Shown: positions 7,856 through 15,345, counted from the stretch's first letter. The stretch is 50,196 nucleotides of DNA from a virus (IMGVR_UViG_3300021375_001184:1-50196), one strand, 5' to 3'. Made by a program: numbers and translations. The notes: a model not told the origin generated them from the sequence alone.

Positions 7856-7884
7856 ATTGTACTACAAAAACATAGGAAAGTCAA
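7856..7884 (-). promoter_or_regulatory. sigma70 promoter giving a leaderless mRNA
   Basis: TTGACT and TACAAT are 17 bases apart. Only 6 bases separate the -10 from the ATG at 7849, so transcription would start at or beside the start codon of the long ANL ligase gene. Confidence 0.8.
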
Positions 7885-7896
7885 TAGTAGATATAG

Positions 7897-7926
7897 AAAA
7901 GGAGACAAACATTTCTGTTTGCCTCC
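7897..7926 (-). terminator. Rho-independent terminator with GAAA loop
   Basis: On the minus strand GGAGGCAAACA pairs with TGTTTGTCTCC (11 pairs, one G-T) around a GAAA tetraloop, followed by TTTT. It ends the moxR transcript just before the ANL operon promoter. Confidence 0.8.
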
Positions 7927-7939
7927 CGTCTCTTGTAGT

Positions 7940-7981
7940 CTAGGATAGCCTGATACCCTACGTATCCCGGCAGCCTCCTAG
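7940..7981 (-). other. GC-rich extended dyad in moxR 3' UTR
   Basis: A 42-base element is bounded by CTAGGA and TCCTAG, with inner GCC/GGC and GATAC/GTATC arms around a GTAGG loop. It is much richer in G and C than its surroundings. It lies between the moxR stop and the terminator at 7897-7926, so it may be a 3' UTR-derived structured RNA. It has no tRNA features. Confidence 0.55.
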
Positions 7982-7992
7982 AGGGCTATTCT

Positions 7993-9120
7993 TTAAGCGT
8001 TGTGGGCCTCGATGATTAGTTTACCGTGCTTTTTGAAAAACTTTTCAATACAAGGAACTTTACGAGGCTCTAATGGAAGTTTGTAAACTTTAAGAGCAGT
8101 TCGACCACCCAATACTGTCATTTCAGTATCAAAGTTATCCATCATAAACTGGAAGAAGTTGTTCGCCATAGCATATAACTCATCCATTTTGTCTTTGCCA
8201 TTACGGTCAACAAAGTCTTTTAACTCATAACATAGTGAAGTAGTCAATGAGAACATCGCTGAAATCTCTCTGGCTTCTGTTGAAAGTGTAGTCACTGTGC
8301 CGTCTAAGATATCAGAAGGAACAGGTAACTTACTTGACAAGGCTCTGTGAGCCATAAACTTAGTAGCAACACCATCGCCAACTGTACCAGCAATCAAATC
8401 GTGTAAACGACTTTGTGAAATTTCTTCACCCTCTTGTGGTAACATTTCAGAAACGAAAGTCCAAGAACGAGGAGTAGCAAATGCCCTTGAAGCATTTCTA
8501 GGGTCAAAGTTAAACAAGTCCATCTTGTTTGAAGTTAAGAAACCAACAACATCAGCATTGATTTTGTTCTCTAATGCCCAAGTCTGCCAATCTTCGAAGT
8601 CAACACCCATTTCAAGGTGAACAAAACGGTTAGCAAGTGGTGAAGGCATACGATATGCAACACCTCTATCACTCTCTCTGTTACCAGCCGCAACGATTAA
8701 CACATTGTCAGGTAGTACATAAGAACCTAAACGACGGTTTAGAATTAACTGATAAGCCGCGGCTTGAACTGATTGTGGTGCTTGGTTCATTTCATCTAAG
8801 AAAAGAACAACACTTTCATACTGGTCAGCAAGTTCTTGGCTAGGCAAATCTGAAGGTGTGGCCCATTCCATAGTACCATTCTTCTCATTGAAGTATGGAA
8901 TACCTCGTAAATCTGTAGGCTCCATAAGAGCAAGACGAAGGTCAATCATAAAACCAGAGCGTTCTTGTGTAATACTGTCTACTATCTCTGATTTACCAAC
9001 ACCAGGAGGTCCCCAAATAAACACAGGACGCTTTCGGTTCATAGCATAGTTGATTTCAGCACGAACATCACTAGGACGAACTACTCTCACATCTAAATCG
9101 TTTGTTGATACTTTATTCAT
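7993..9120 (-). CDS. MoxR-type AAA+ ATPase
   Basis: The 375-residue protein has a Walker A motif GPPGVGKS (37-44), Walker B LFLDE (106-110) and the sensor region VAAGNRESDRGV. This is typical of MoxR ATPases, which act as chaperones or activators with vWA-domain partners. The partner is encoded at 2884-4197 (HExxH plus vWA). It starts with a GAGAGG ribosome site under a sigma70 promoter (9150-9177) and ends in a structured 3' UTR with a terminator, so it is a single-gene unit, separated from its partner by the ANL module. Phage MoxR/vWA pairs are known but their targets are not. Confidence 0.93.
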   Translation of the reverse strand: MNKVSTNDLDVRVVRPSDVRAEINYAMNRKRPVFIWGPPGVGKSEIVDSITQERSGFMIDLRLALMEPTDLRGIPYFNEKNGTMEWATPSDLPSQELADQYESVVLFLDEMNQAPQSVQAAAYQLILNRRLGSYVLPDNVLIVAAGNRESDRGVAYRMPSPLANRFVHLEMGVDFEDWQTWALENKINADVVGFLTSNKMDLFNFDPRNASRAFATPRSWTFVSEMLPQEGEEISQSRLHDLIAGTVGDGVATKFMAHRALSSKLPVPSDILDGTVTTLSTEAREISAMFSLTTSLCYELKDFVDRNGKDKMDELYAMANNFFQFMMDNFDTEMTVLGGRTALKVYKLPLEPRKVPCIEKFFKKHGKLIIEAHNA

Positions 9121-9149
9121 AAATTAACCTCTCTATTTAATATACTATT

Positions 9150-9177
9150 ATTGTAACACTGATTCTGGATTTGTCAA
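9150..9177 (-). promoter_or_regulatory. sigma70 promoter
   Basis: TTGACA and TACAAT are 16 bases apart with a TGT extension before the -10, in the shared AAAACTTGACA context. It drives moxR. Confidence 0.88.
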
Positions 9178-9186
9178 GTTTTTGAC

Positions 9187-9429
9187 TTATTGACCCAGAT
9201 ATTCCCTTTTCAATACTTCTAATTTTTCACCTGCATCATCTAGGATAAAATCTTCTACCATCTTATCAAAGATATCTAAGTATTCATCGCCAATCTTAGT
9301 GTTCCACCCAGAAAGACAGCAGTCCGCATCAACAAAACTCCAGTTGATAGTGCCATCTGAAAGTTTGTTTTCTTCTAGGTTTGCTGATTGGTTGAAAAAG
9401 CGTGAAAATTCTTTGAAATTTACTGACAT
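9187..9429 (-). CDS. hypothetical 80-residue protein
   Basis: A small acidic protein with MSVNFKEFSRFFNQ at the start and a charged helical C-terminus. The middle has two adjacent cysteines (ADCCLSGW). There is no recognised domain or membrane segment. It forms its own unit between a near-consensus promoter (9460-9487, 30 bases upstream) and the moxR promoter, with an AAGGG ribosome site. Its early, independent expression fits a small host-takeover protein, but that is inference only. Confidence 0.75.
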   Translation of the reverse strand: MSVNFKEFSRFFNQSANLEENKLSDGTINWSFVDADCCLSGWNTKIGDEYLDIFDKMVEDFILDDAGEKLEVLKREYLGQ

Positions 9430-9459
9430 TTGTTACCCTTTTTGATTATCTATACAAGT

Positions 9460-9487
9460 ATTATAGCACGATTCGGGGTTTTGTCAA
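9460..9487 (-). promoter_or_regulatory. strong sigma70 promoter
   Basis: TTGACA and TATAAT are perfect and 16 bases apart, with TGC before the -10. The spacer contains CGAATCGTG, nearly the same as in the promoter at 4448-4475. Confidence 0.9.
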
Positions 9488-9492
9488 GTTTT

Positions 9493-9882
9493 TTAGGTAT
9501 TATAAAATGTTTTATTTTGTACCCAGAGGTTTATGTCTCCATCAAGCATTAATAACTCTGCGGCAGGTACTTCTTCAAATAAAACTAATGTTGACTTTCT
9601 TAGATAATATGGCGTATTAAGATACTTATCGAGTGTGAGTATTTGATGACCAGTTCCTATTGCATTTTTTCTATGTTGATGCATAGTGTCTAAACCTAAC
9701 TTCAGTTCTATCTTATATGTTTTGAAATGTTTTTTGAGAATATCTCTGCCAAGAGGTGATACTCTAAATCCTGTGTCAGGCTGGGCACTGATAAAGATAT
9801 CAGTAATAGTGATTTCTTTTCTGCCTGCTGTTTTTCCAGTTGTGTGTTTGTTAATATAACTTATTAACTCTTTCTTGTCCAC
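9493..9882 (-). CDS. hypothetical phage protein (129 residues)
   Basis: Basic N-terminal helix (MDKKELISYINKH) followed by a segment ITDIFISAQPDTGFRVSPLGRDILKKHF, a pattern I have seen in uncharacterised phage proteins. The start is GTG, two bases after the stop of the upstream gene; I find no upstream ATG in frame. It is probably co-transcribed with 9885-10172 and so under that gene's late promoter. Function unknown. Confidence 0.75.
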   Translation of the reverse strand: MDKKELISYINKHTTGKTAGRKEITITDIFISAQPDTGFRVSPLGRDILKKHFKTYKIELKLGLDTMHQHRKNAIGTGHQILTLDKYLNTPYYLRKSTLVLFEEVPAAELLMLDGDINLWVQNKTFYNT

Positions 9883-9884
9883 AG

Positions 9885-10172
9885 TTACAACTCTAATTTA
9901 TCACCCTTTGTGAGTATATATACTTCGAAATCATCGCATCTGAATAACTTATTCAATCGCTGTGCTAGATTGATTGCGTGTCCTGGGTTACTGAATGACA
10001 CCTTCTTATATTTTGGTCCAGGAAAGTTTACGAGTGAGTTAAGACTACGAAGATTGATTGCTTCCCCTTTATGAAACACGGAATACACGGCTGTTGCCTT
10101 GAGAACTTGTTCACTCCGATAAGTTTGATTATCGGTATGTTCTAAGATTATTATAGGTTTAGGTCTAGCCAT
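9885..10172 (-). CDS. hypothetical protein with timed-translation leader
   Basis: The 95-residue protein starts MARPKPIIILEH. I chose the ATG at 10172, preceded by AAGGAT, over an in-frame ATG at 10211. The late promoter (10202-10209) lies between the two and would cut off the upstream one. The protein has no known domain; it is mixed alpha/beta with a conserved-looking FPGPKYKKVSFSNPGHAINLAQ segment. A 7-bp hairpin (10174-10201) encloses the ribosome site, and its 5' arm lies right at the late start. Readthrough RNA would be folded while late RNA would be free. Confidence 0.72.
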   Translation of the reverse strand: MARPKPIIILEHTDNQTYRSEQVLKATAVYSVFHKGEAINLRSLNSLVNFPGPKYKKVSFSNPGHAINLAQRLNKLFRCDDFEVYILTKGDKLEL

Positions 10173-10173
10173 A

Positions 10174-10201
10174 AGAGTATCCTTATTATTGGTTATACTC
10201 T
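10174..10201 (-). promoter_or_regulatory. RBS-sequestering hairpin next to late promoter
   Basis: AGAGTAT (10201-10195) pairs perfectly with ATACTCT (10180-10174). The loop holds AATAAGG of the ribosome site, and the ATG starts one base after the stem. The late octamer ends at 10202, so a start 6-7 bases on falls near the end of the 5' arm and removes most of it. T4 genes e, soc and I-TevI use this arrangement to block translation of early readthrough RNA. Confidence 0.65.
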
Positions 10202-10209
10202 TATTTATC
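10202..10209 (-). promoter_or_regulatory. T4 late-type promoter (GATAAATA)
   Basis: GATAAATA on the minus strand, directly before the hairpin 10174-10201, about 30 bases upstream of the chosen ATG at 10172. It supports the shorter reading of that gene. Confidence 0.65.
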
Positions 10210-10245
10210 AAATTTTATGTATTATATGCTGATATAATTGATATA

Positions 10246-10434
10246 TCAGTCGAATTTACCGCCGTCGATTGTCTTTTCTTCTGTTGAATCTTTAGTTTTA
10301 AGTTCTAATAACAGCAAGGCAATATCATTCTGAATTTCATTTGCTTCTTTTATAGGCAGAGTTATTTTGTTGTCGCCTCTTATATTCGCTTGTTTGATAG
10401 TTGCTAATAGATTTTTTAAATGTTTATAATTCAT
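10246..10434 (-). CDS. small helical hypothetical protein
   Basis: The 62-residue protein is largely alpha-helical (MNYKHLKNLLATIKQAN, then TLPIKEANEIQNDIALLLLEL). Proteins with this layout, including the LPI-EA segment, occur in T4-like marine phages from memory. ATG at 10434 is preferred to the adjacent GTG at 10437. It overlaps the end of the upstream gene by 11 bases and lacks a clear ribosome site, which suggests translational coupling. Confidence 0.7.
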   Translation of the reverse strand: MNYKHLKNLLATIKQANIRGDNKITLPIKEANEIQNDIALLLLELKTKDSTEEKTIDGGKFD

Positions 10435-10945
10435 CACGTTTAGTCGCTAACTTTGTTTCGATATCCATTGCTGATTTAGATTTGAATGGGCCAATGAACT
10501 CGTAGGTATCTAAAGTTTCAAGTTTCCCGCCATAGAACCATCTCCAACCAGCAGGGTATTTTACTCCGTAATATCCTGCGGCATATCTTACACTACTAGT
10601 CTTGCTCTTGGTATATGTGTAAAATTGTTTTCCGTTCTTCTCTATTATTTCTACATTGTAAACTAGATGCTTAGATGGATATCCTTCTATATCTGCTAAA
10701 GAAGTGTGCCATCCGCCCCTAGTGTCAGTTCTATCAATTATGTTTACTGTAGTTTCTTTAGGTATTAGTATCTTTTCACCATAACGATTAATAAGTTCTG
10801 ATAACGATAGATGTTCATTAACACTGTCTTCTTTTATAGTCAATTCAAAATCATCAGACGAACAGAAACGTATTGTTCCTATTTTAACTCCTGAATTCTC
10901 TACAATCCAAAACTTATCTTTAACTATTTCTGTAGTGTATATCAT
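10424..10945 (-). CDS. hypothetical protein (173 residues)
   Basis: No domain is recognised. The sequence is beta-rich with aromatic clusters near the C-terminus (YGVKYPAGWRWFYGG), then FIGPFKSKSAMDIETKL. It has no signal peptide or membrane helix. It overlaps its upstream neighbour by ATGA and its downstream neighbour by 11 bases, so it belongs to the unit that runs from the exonuclease gene through the HAD phosphatase. Function unknown. Confidence 0.75.
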   Translation of the reverse strand: MIYTTEIVKDKFWIVENSGVKIGTIRFCSSDDFELTIKEDSVNEHLSLSELINRYGEKILIPKETTVNIIDRTDTRGGWHTSLADIEGYPSKHLVYNVEIIEKNGKQFYTYTKSKTSSVRYAAGYYGVKYPAGWRWFYGGKLETLDTYEFIGPFKSKSAMDIETKLATKRDEL

Positions 10946-11658
10946 ATTTTCTTAAGTATCTTCCAAGTTTCTTTCCAATTCTTTACATTATGACACTCTG
11001 AATATTTATACGGTGCATATTTAATTGCTTGTGCAATTCCATAATCATTGCCACCTGGTTGAATGTTATCACCAAAGAACATTAGTTCGTCTTGGAATGT
11101 AAAATCTTTTAATATTTGTGCTTTATCTTTTCCCATCTCAATAATGTCTAGTCCTGTTTCGCCTGCAACTTGTGAAACTAGACCTAATTTCTTAGTAAAC
11201 TTTTTATTAAATTCATCAGAAATAAGTCGTCTTTCATTAGTTGAATTATCAAACTTAACATATTTCTTTCGTTGTACTCTATTAGCATTTCTACCAACAA
11301 TACTAAAGTTTAATAATCCTGGTCTGGATTCAAAATGATTTCCAGTAGCAATATCAAAGTCAGTACTAATCGATTTCTTTAGTAAGAATGCATATGCATC
11401 TCTTGGCAATTCTAAATCTTTAGTATTGAATACACATACACCATTCTTATGTTTAGTATTGCCCGATGAATTATATACACATTCTACTTTAGCAAATAGT
11501 TCTTCCCCTATTTGTTCTACTGTTTTGCTTTGGTCACTTCCTGTAACTAAGTAAACATTATGATATTCAACAAAGTCTAAAAACCATAGTCTAAAGTCTT
11601 CGTCTATTCTATCTCTACTCGGTGTAAGAGTGCCATCTACATCAAATATATAATGCAT
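10942..11658 (-). CDS. HAD phosphatase of eukaryotic-type phosphomannomutase family
   Basis: The 238-residue protein has HAD motif I DVDGT (nucleophile D6, acid D8), a motif II-like VTGSD (38-42), a cap region with RPGLLNFSIVGRNA, Lys in GKDKAQ, and the metal-binding FFGDNIQPGGNDYG (195-208). The last is very close to the FFGDxxxxGGNDxE signature of alpha-phosphomannomutases of the PMM1/PMM2 type. Those enzymes interconvert mannose 6- and 1-phosphate and feed GDP-mannose synthesis. Activity is not proven: in phage it could act on sugar phosphates or a nucleic-acid end. It lies in one operon with the exonuclease, sharing TAATG with it. Confidence 0.82.
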   Translation of the reverse strand: MHYIFDVDGTLTPSRDRIDEDFRLWFLDFVEYHNVYLVTGSDQSKTVEQIGEELFAKVECVYNSSGNTKHKNGVCVFNTKDLELPRDAYAFLLKKSISTDFDIATGNHFESRPGLLNFSIVGRNANRVQRKKYVKFDNSTNERRLISDEFNKKFTKKLGLVSQVAGETGLDIIEMGKDKAQILKDFTFQDELMFFGDNIQPGGNDYGIAQAIKYAPYKYSECHNVKNWKETWKILKKI

Positions 11659-12656
11659 TATACAGGATACGGATTGTTGAGTATTTTCGCAAGTTCGTCA
11701 GGCGACTTAGCAAGATTTTGTAAATCGTGTATGCCACAGAACTTTAAGAAGTTCATACCAACACCAGCATTAGTCTTAGGAATACTATTCTCTGCAATAG
11801 TTTCAATAAACTTTACTTTAAGGTCGTGTGGTTGAGCAGTTAAGTCTACCAATTTAACATTGCGTTCATAATCATCACGCACAGTATGTTCTACGCCATT
11901 ATGGTCAGTCCAGCGTTGTAACATAAAGTTATTCCAATTGAACCCACCAGTATCTCTGTCTGCGTATGCTTCTAACATACCAATTTTGTTCTTAGTACCT
12001 TTCTTACGACAACCAGGATATGCACTAAAGATGTTATCTGATGTATCACCACGCACACACTTCTCAAACAATGCCCACTCTGGGTCTACTTTCTCTTTGA
12101 TTTCACCAGTCTTCTTCTCTTTGATAGGAGTCATATTCTTATCATCTTTAAAGAAACCATCTTTAGTAATGATACGATTTTGTACACCATCATACATAGT
12201 TACATTGTCTGTGATAAGTTGAAAGTAATCACTATCGCTTGATACGATAATATGATTATCATTTGGATGTGCCGCAATAAACAAAGCAATCATATCGTCT
12301 GCTTCTGCTTCTGGATTTCGTAACATCGTTACATTAGTTTTTGTATCTAAGAACTCTACCATATCTGCGTAAGAATCAAACATAATTTGGTCTTCTTCTT
12401 GTTCTCTGACACTCTTAGCCATACGGGCGACTTGTCTATTCTTCTTATATGGTTCATAGAAGTCTTTACGCCAACTGCGACCCTCTAGGCAGAACACGGC
12501 ATGGTCTGCATTGAATTTGTTATAACATAGTTTTACACTACTAAGCATAATATGATATGCCATACCAATTTTCATATCAATACTAGCACCACGCATTGCT
12601 ACGTGCTTTGCTCTATGATACATATTAAACGAATCGACTAGAATGAATGTTGCCAT
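11658..12656 (-). CDS. FEN-type 5'-3' exonuclease (T4 RNase H-like)
   Basis: This 332-residue protein shows the two-metal centre of phage 5' nucleases: LVDSFN (D8), EAEADD (E116, E118, D120, D121), SSDSDYFQL (D141, D143) and RGDTSDNI (D204, D207) at the start of the helix-hairpin-helix region. T4 RNase H and T5 D15 belong here; they remove RNA primers and flaps during lagging-strand synthesis. This one is longer than bacterial FEN domains and similar to the marine T4-like form. It is the first gene after the promoter at 12688-12716, and close to the replication genes clamp and polymerase. Confidence 0.88.
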   Translation of the reverse strand: MATFILVDSFNMYHRAKHVAMRGASIDMKIGMAYHIMLSSVKLCYNKFNADHAVFCLEGRSWRKDFYEPYKKNRQVARMAKSVREQEEDQIMFDSYADMVEFLDTKTNVTMLRNPEAEADDMIALFIAAHPNDNHIIVSSDSDYFQLITDNVTMYDGVQNRIITKDGFFKDDKNMTPIKEKKTGEIKEKVDPEWALFEKCVRGDTSDNIFSAYPGCRKKGTKNKIGMLEAYADRDTGGFNWNNFMLQRWTDHNGVEHTVRDDYERNVKLVDLTAQPHDLKVKFIETIAENSIPKTNAGVGMNFLKFCGIHDLQNLAKSPDELAKILNNPYPV

Positions 12657-12687
12657 ATGTTTCTCTCTCTATATTTAAGTTACTACC

Positions 12688-12716
12688 ATTATATCATAAC
12701 TTGAGAAATTGGTCAA
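12688..12716 (-). promoter_or_regulatory. sigma70 promoter inside an inverted repeat
   Basis: TTGACC and TATAAT are 17 bases apart, with TGA before the -10. The -35 region is part of a hyphenated dyad (AACTTGA...TCAAGTT), a possible operator. It drives the exonuclease operon. Confidence 0.8.
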
Positions 12717-12719
12717 GTT

Positions 12720-13187
12720 TTAATAATATTCGGAAGTATCTTTGTCAGTTTTAATCTTACTGATGATTAGGCCTTCTTTACTATCAGACTGTACACTTCT
12801 TCTAATACCTTCTTCGTCTTCTAAATCATTCAGTACAATGTTCTTACACAAGTCACTGAACCAATTATCTACGATTTGGTCTTGTTCTAGCCCGTCATAA
12901 CCAGCCTTTGCTAGATACTCTACAAAATTATCATTGAAATCTAACTCAAAGAAACCTTGTCCTGGTTTGTCTTTGTCTAATTCCATACCAATCACTCGAA
13001 TATATTCTTCACCGTTGTGTGTTGCCATATTCTTATCATAAGTATGTTGGTCAGTATGTCCGTACTTAAAGTTTATTTCTTCAAGTGCAATTGCTTGTTC
13101 TTTTTCATCCGTAATTCGCCTAGCAACTGCTCGTTCTTTTTCTTCTGGCGTACCAAACCAGGATGTTGGATTAAGTGTCTTACTCAT
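12720..13187 (-). CDS. hypothetical protein (155 residues)
   Basis: I place the start at the ATG at 13187 (MSKTLNPTSWFG), which follows AAAGGAG at good spacing, and not at the upstream in-frame ATGs. The N-terminal part is helical and charged (KERAVARRITDEKEQAIALEEINFKYG split over two helices), and the rest is acidic. Similar proteins occur in marine T4-like phages as far as I recall; none has a known role. It is coupled to the preceding gene by an 8-base overlap. Confidence 0.75.
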   Translation of the reverse strand: MSKTLNPTSWFGTPEEKERAVARRITDEKEQAIALEEINFKYGHTDQHTYDKNMATHNGEEYIRVIGMELDKDKPGQGFFELDFNDNFVEYLAKAGYDGLEQDQIVDNWFSDLCKNIVLNDLEDEEGIRRSVQSDSKEGLIISKIKTDKDTSEYY

Positions 13188-13467
13188 TATCATCTCCTTT
13201 CGGATTATCAATTTTGATATCCTGTTTCTTATCTATGCCACTAAAGATGCCTACTTTTGCATTTCTTTCCCAACATTCGATAATATCATCACAAATATAA
13301 TCTAATGGAGTCCCTTCAGGATATTCGTGTTTCCAGTTATGAGCCATCTTCATAGCATTCGCCCGTATAGTTTGAATTCTACGCTTCTCATAATATTCTT
13401 TTCTTCTAAATTCGATTCTGTCCATGAACTTCTTCGAATAACCTTTTCCAAATAACGTCTTAATCAT
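13180..13467 (-). CDS. hypothetical basic protein (95 residues)
   Basis: The protein is basic in its first 50 residues (several Lys/Arg runs such as RRKEYYEKRR) and acidic at its end. There is no known motif. An AAGGAG ribosome site precedes the ATG. It follows metK by 16 bases and overlaps the next gene by 8, so it probably belongs to the metK transcription unit. Confidence 0.72.
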   Translation of the reverse strand: MIKTLFGKGYSKKFMDRIEFRRKEYYEKRRIQTIRANAMKMAHNWKHEYPEGTPLDYICDDIIECWERNAKVGIFSGIDKKQDIKIDNPKGDDNE

Positions 13468-13483
13468 TACAAATTCTCCTTGT

Positions 13484-14572
13484 TTACCACCCTATCTTCT
13501 CCCACGGAACATCTTTGTCACCAAAGTGTCCGTATGTACAGTTTTCACTATAACCATAAAACTTGAATAAATCAAATCTATCAATGATACCTTTTGGTGT
13601 TAGGTCAATGTTTTCTTCAATATACTTTTGAATAGTTCTGTTGTGTCCATTACTATCTAAGTAGATACTTGTTGGTTCTTTTACGCCGATAGCATATGAC
13701 AATTGAATTTGGCACCAATCTGCCATATTATCTGCTACAACATTCTTTGCTAACCACCTTGCCATGTAGGCGGCACTTCGGTCGACTTTTGTGGGGTCTT
13801 TTCCAGAAAAGGCACCACCACCATGGGGAGCATAGCCACCATAAGTATCAACGATAATCTTACGCCCGGTGAGTCCTGTATCGCCATCAGGACCACCAAT
13901 GACAAAATTGCCTGTAGGATTGATATGCCAAGTAGTTTCATTGTCTATTAAATCTCCCATTACACTGTTGACTGCATCTTTGACAGGTGACTTGAGACTA
14001 TGCTCAAAGCCTTGTTTATGTTGTGTACTTACAACAATTTGGTCTGCTCGTTGAACACGACCACCAACATACTGAATACTTACTTGAGATTTTGCATCTG
14101 GTAGTAAGAAATCATATCCATCTAATCGAAGTTCTTTTAGTTTCTTTAGAATTTCATGTGAGTAATGAATTGGTGCTGGTAGCATTGCATCGTTTTCATT
14201 AGTTGCATAGCCAAACATAATACCTTGGTCACCTGCACCAAAACTATCAGTACCTAATCCAATGTCACTTGATTGTGAATGAATTTCATTGTAAATTCTT
14301 AGTTTTTCCCAATGAAACCCATCTTGTTCATAGCCAATCTCTTTGACTTTTCTACGAATGATGTCGTCTACTTCTTCTTTAGGAACATTGAAGTTCTTCA
14401 CTTCACCTGCTACTGTTACCATGTTAGTAGTTACAAGTGTTTCGATAGCAACACGAGTAGTTTCATCGCCATTCTTTAGTCCTGCATCAACTAATGCATC
14501 ACTAATCTGGTCAGAAACTTTATCTGGGTGTCCGTCGCTTACACTTTCGCTTGTAAAAATATAGTTGTTCAT
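13484..14572 (-). CDS. metK: S-adenosylmethionine synthetase
   Basis: The 362-residue protein makes S-adenosylmethionine from ATP and methionine. It has the standard MetK landmarks: SESVSDGHPDKVSDQISDA near the N-terminus, GAGDQGIMFGYA, GGPDGDTGLTGRK and the phosphate-loop GGGAFSGKDPTKVDRS. It is slightly shorter than the about 384-residue bacterial enzyme but lacks no visible core motif; the usual GGPMGD reads GGPDGD. A complete metK is uncommon in phages. Its neighbours include apt, the NPPY methylase at 16202-16741 and further on a radical SAM enzyme, all linked to SAM use or turnover. It starts 18 bases after apt in the same unit. Confidence 0.97.
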   Translation of the reverse strand: MNNYIFTSESVSDGHPDKVSDQISDALVDAGLKNGDETTRVAIETLVTTNMVTVAGEVKNFNVPKEEVDDIIRRKVKEIGYEQDGFHWEKLRIYNEIHSQSSDIGLGTDSFGAGDQGIMFGYATNENDAMLPAPIHYSHEILKKLKELRLDGYDFLLPDAKSQVSIQYVGGRVQRADQIVVSTQHKQGFEHSLKSPVKDAVNSVMGDLIDNETTWHINPTGNFVIGGPDGDTGLTGRKIIVDTYGGYAPHGGGAFSGKDPTKVDRSAAYMARWLAKNVVADNMADWCQIQLSYAIGVKEPTSIYLDSNGHNRTIQKYIEENIDLTPKGIIDRFDLFKFYGYSENCTYGHFGDKDVPWEKIGW

Positions 14573-14590
14573 TTAAATCCTTTGATTTTC

Positions 14591-15142
14591 TTATTGTTCT
14601 TGCAGTATAGAGTATACATCATAGCCTTCGTCTCTCAACTTAGCACCACCACCTAAAAACTCTAGTTCCATTATACTTAGTATACTACTAATATCAGCAC
14701 CAAATCTATCAGTTAATGTAATTACAGCACCTAATGTTCCACCAGTTGCGATAACATCATCTATCACTAGAACTTTGTCACCTCTTTGTATTGCACCTTT
14801 CTGTAAATGCAATTCATCAGTTCCATACTCTAGTTCATATTCTGTAAAGATAGTTTCTCCTGGTAGTTTACCTTTCTTTCTAGCCATAGAAAAGGGTATA
14901 CCAGTTGCTGAACTTAATGCACCTGCCATAGGAAATCCACGAGCATCTAGTCCAATGATTTTGTTAAACTCAATATTGTTTGTTTCAATATAGTCGGAAA
15001 ACAAAGTCATCACGTGTTGAAGTCCTTGTGGTGCATTAAATATACTAGCCATATCCTGATAGAGAACACCAGGCCTAGGATGGTCTGGTATTACTCTAAT
15101 CAGATTTTGAATAGTCTTCGGAGTTGGTTTTATGATAGTCAC
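14591..15142 (-). CDS. apt: adenine phosphoribosyltransferase
   Basis: The 183-residue protein converts adenine plus PRPP to AMP. It shows the PRPP-binding loop VLVIDDVIATGGT (124-136), the LDARGF segment (65-70) and the APT-specific N-terminal PDHPRPGVLYQDMA (19-32). The length is normal for the family. The start is GTG, sharing one base with the stop of the YdcH-like gene (TAGTG). Adenine is released when SAM-derived S-adenosylhomocysteine is cleaved, so apt beside metK and a methylase fits purine salvage coupled to methylation. That link is inference. Confidence 0.95.
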   Translation of the reverse strand: MTIIKPTPKTIQNLIRVIPDHPRPGVLYQDMASIFNAPQGLQHVMTLFSDYIETNNIEFNKIIGLDARGFPMAGALSSATGIPFSMARKKGKLPGETIFTEYELEYGTDELHLQKGAIQRGDKVLVIDDVIATGGTLGAVITLTDRFGADISSILSIMELEFLGGGAKLRDEGYDVYSILQEQ

Positions 15143-15345
15143 TAGTCTTGTAGTTCTCTTTCTAGTTTGACAATCTTTTCCTTCAGGTGCAACTTTTTAA
15201 GTTTTAGTTTAGCAACAATTTGGTCTTCTGTGTGCATTTTAAATGCAGTTATAATACCATCATCTAAATCTCTATGTTGTTTTTTTAAGTATATGAGGCG
15301 AGTGCGTTTCTTCTCGTCTACATCTGGTCTTACGGGTGTAGTCAT
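15142..15345 (-). CDS. YdcH/DUF465-like small coiled-coil protein
   Basis: The 67-residue protein matches the DUF465 (YdcH) pattern: LKKQHRDLDDGI, a short spacer, then LKLKKLHLKEKIVKLE, forming a helical hairpin. The family is widespread in proteobacteria and present in some phages; its role is unknown. A clean late promoter, TATAAATAC (15377-15384), lies 32 bases upstream and a GGAG ribosome site precedes the ATG. It is the lead gene of the late-readable unit with apt and metK. Confidence 0.75.
   Translation of the reverse strand: MTTPVRPDVDEKKRTRLIYLKKQHRDLDDGIITAFKMHTEDQIVAKLKLKKLHLKEKIVKLERELQD

Noticed and set aside
7935-7990. Possible tRNA or tmRNA fragment in the GC-rich stretch after moxR.
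   Set aside because: No T-loop sequence, no acceptor stem closing a cloverleaf and no CCA end are seen; only a single long hairpin is supported.
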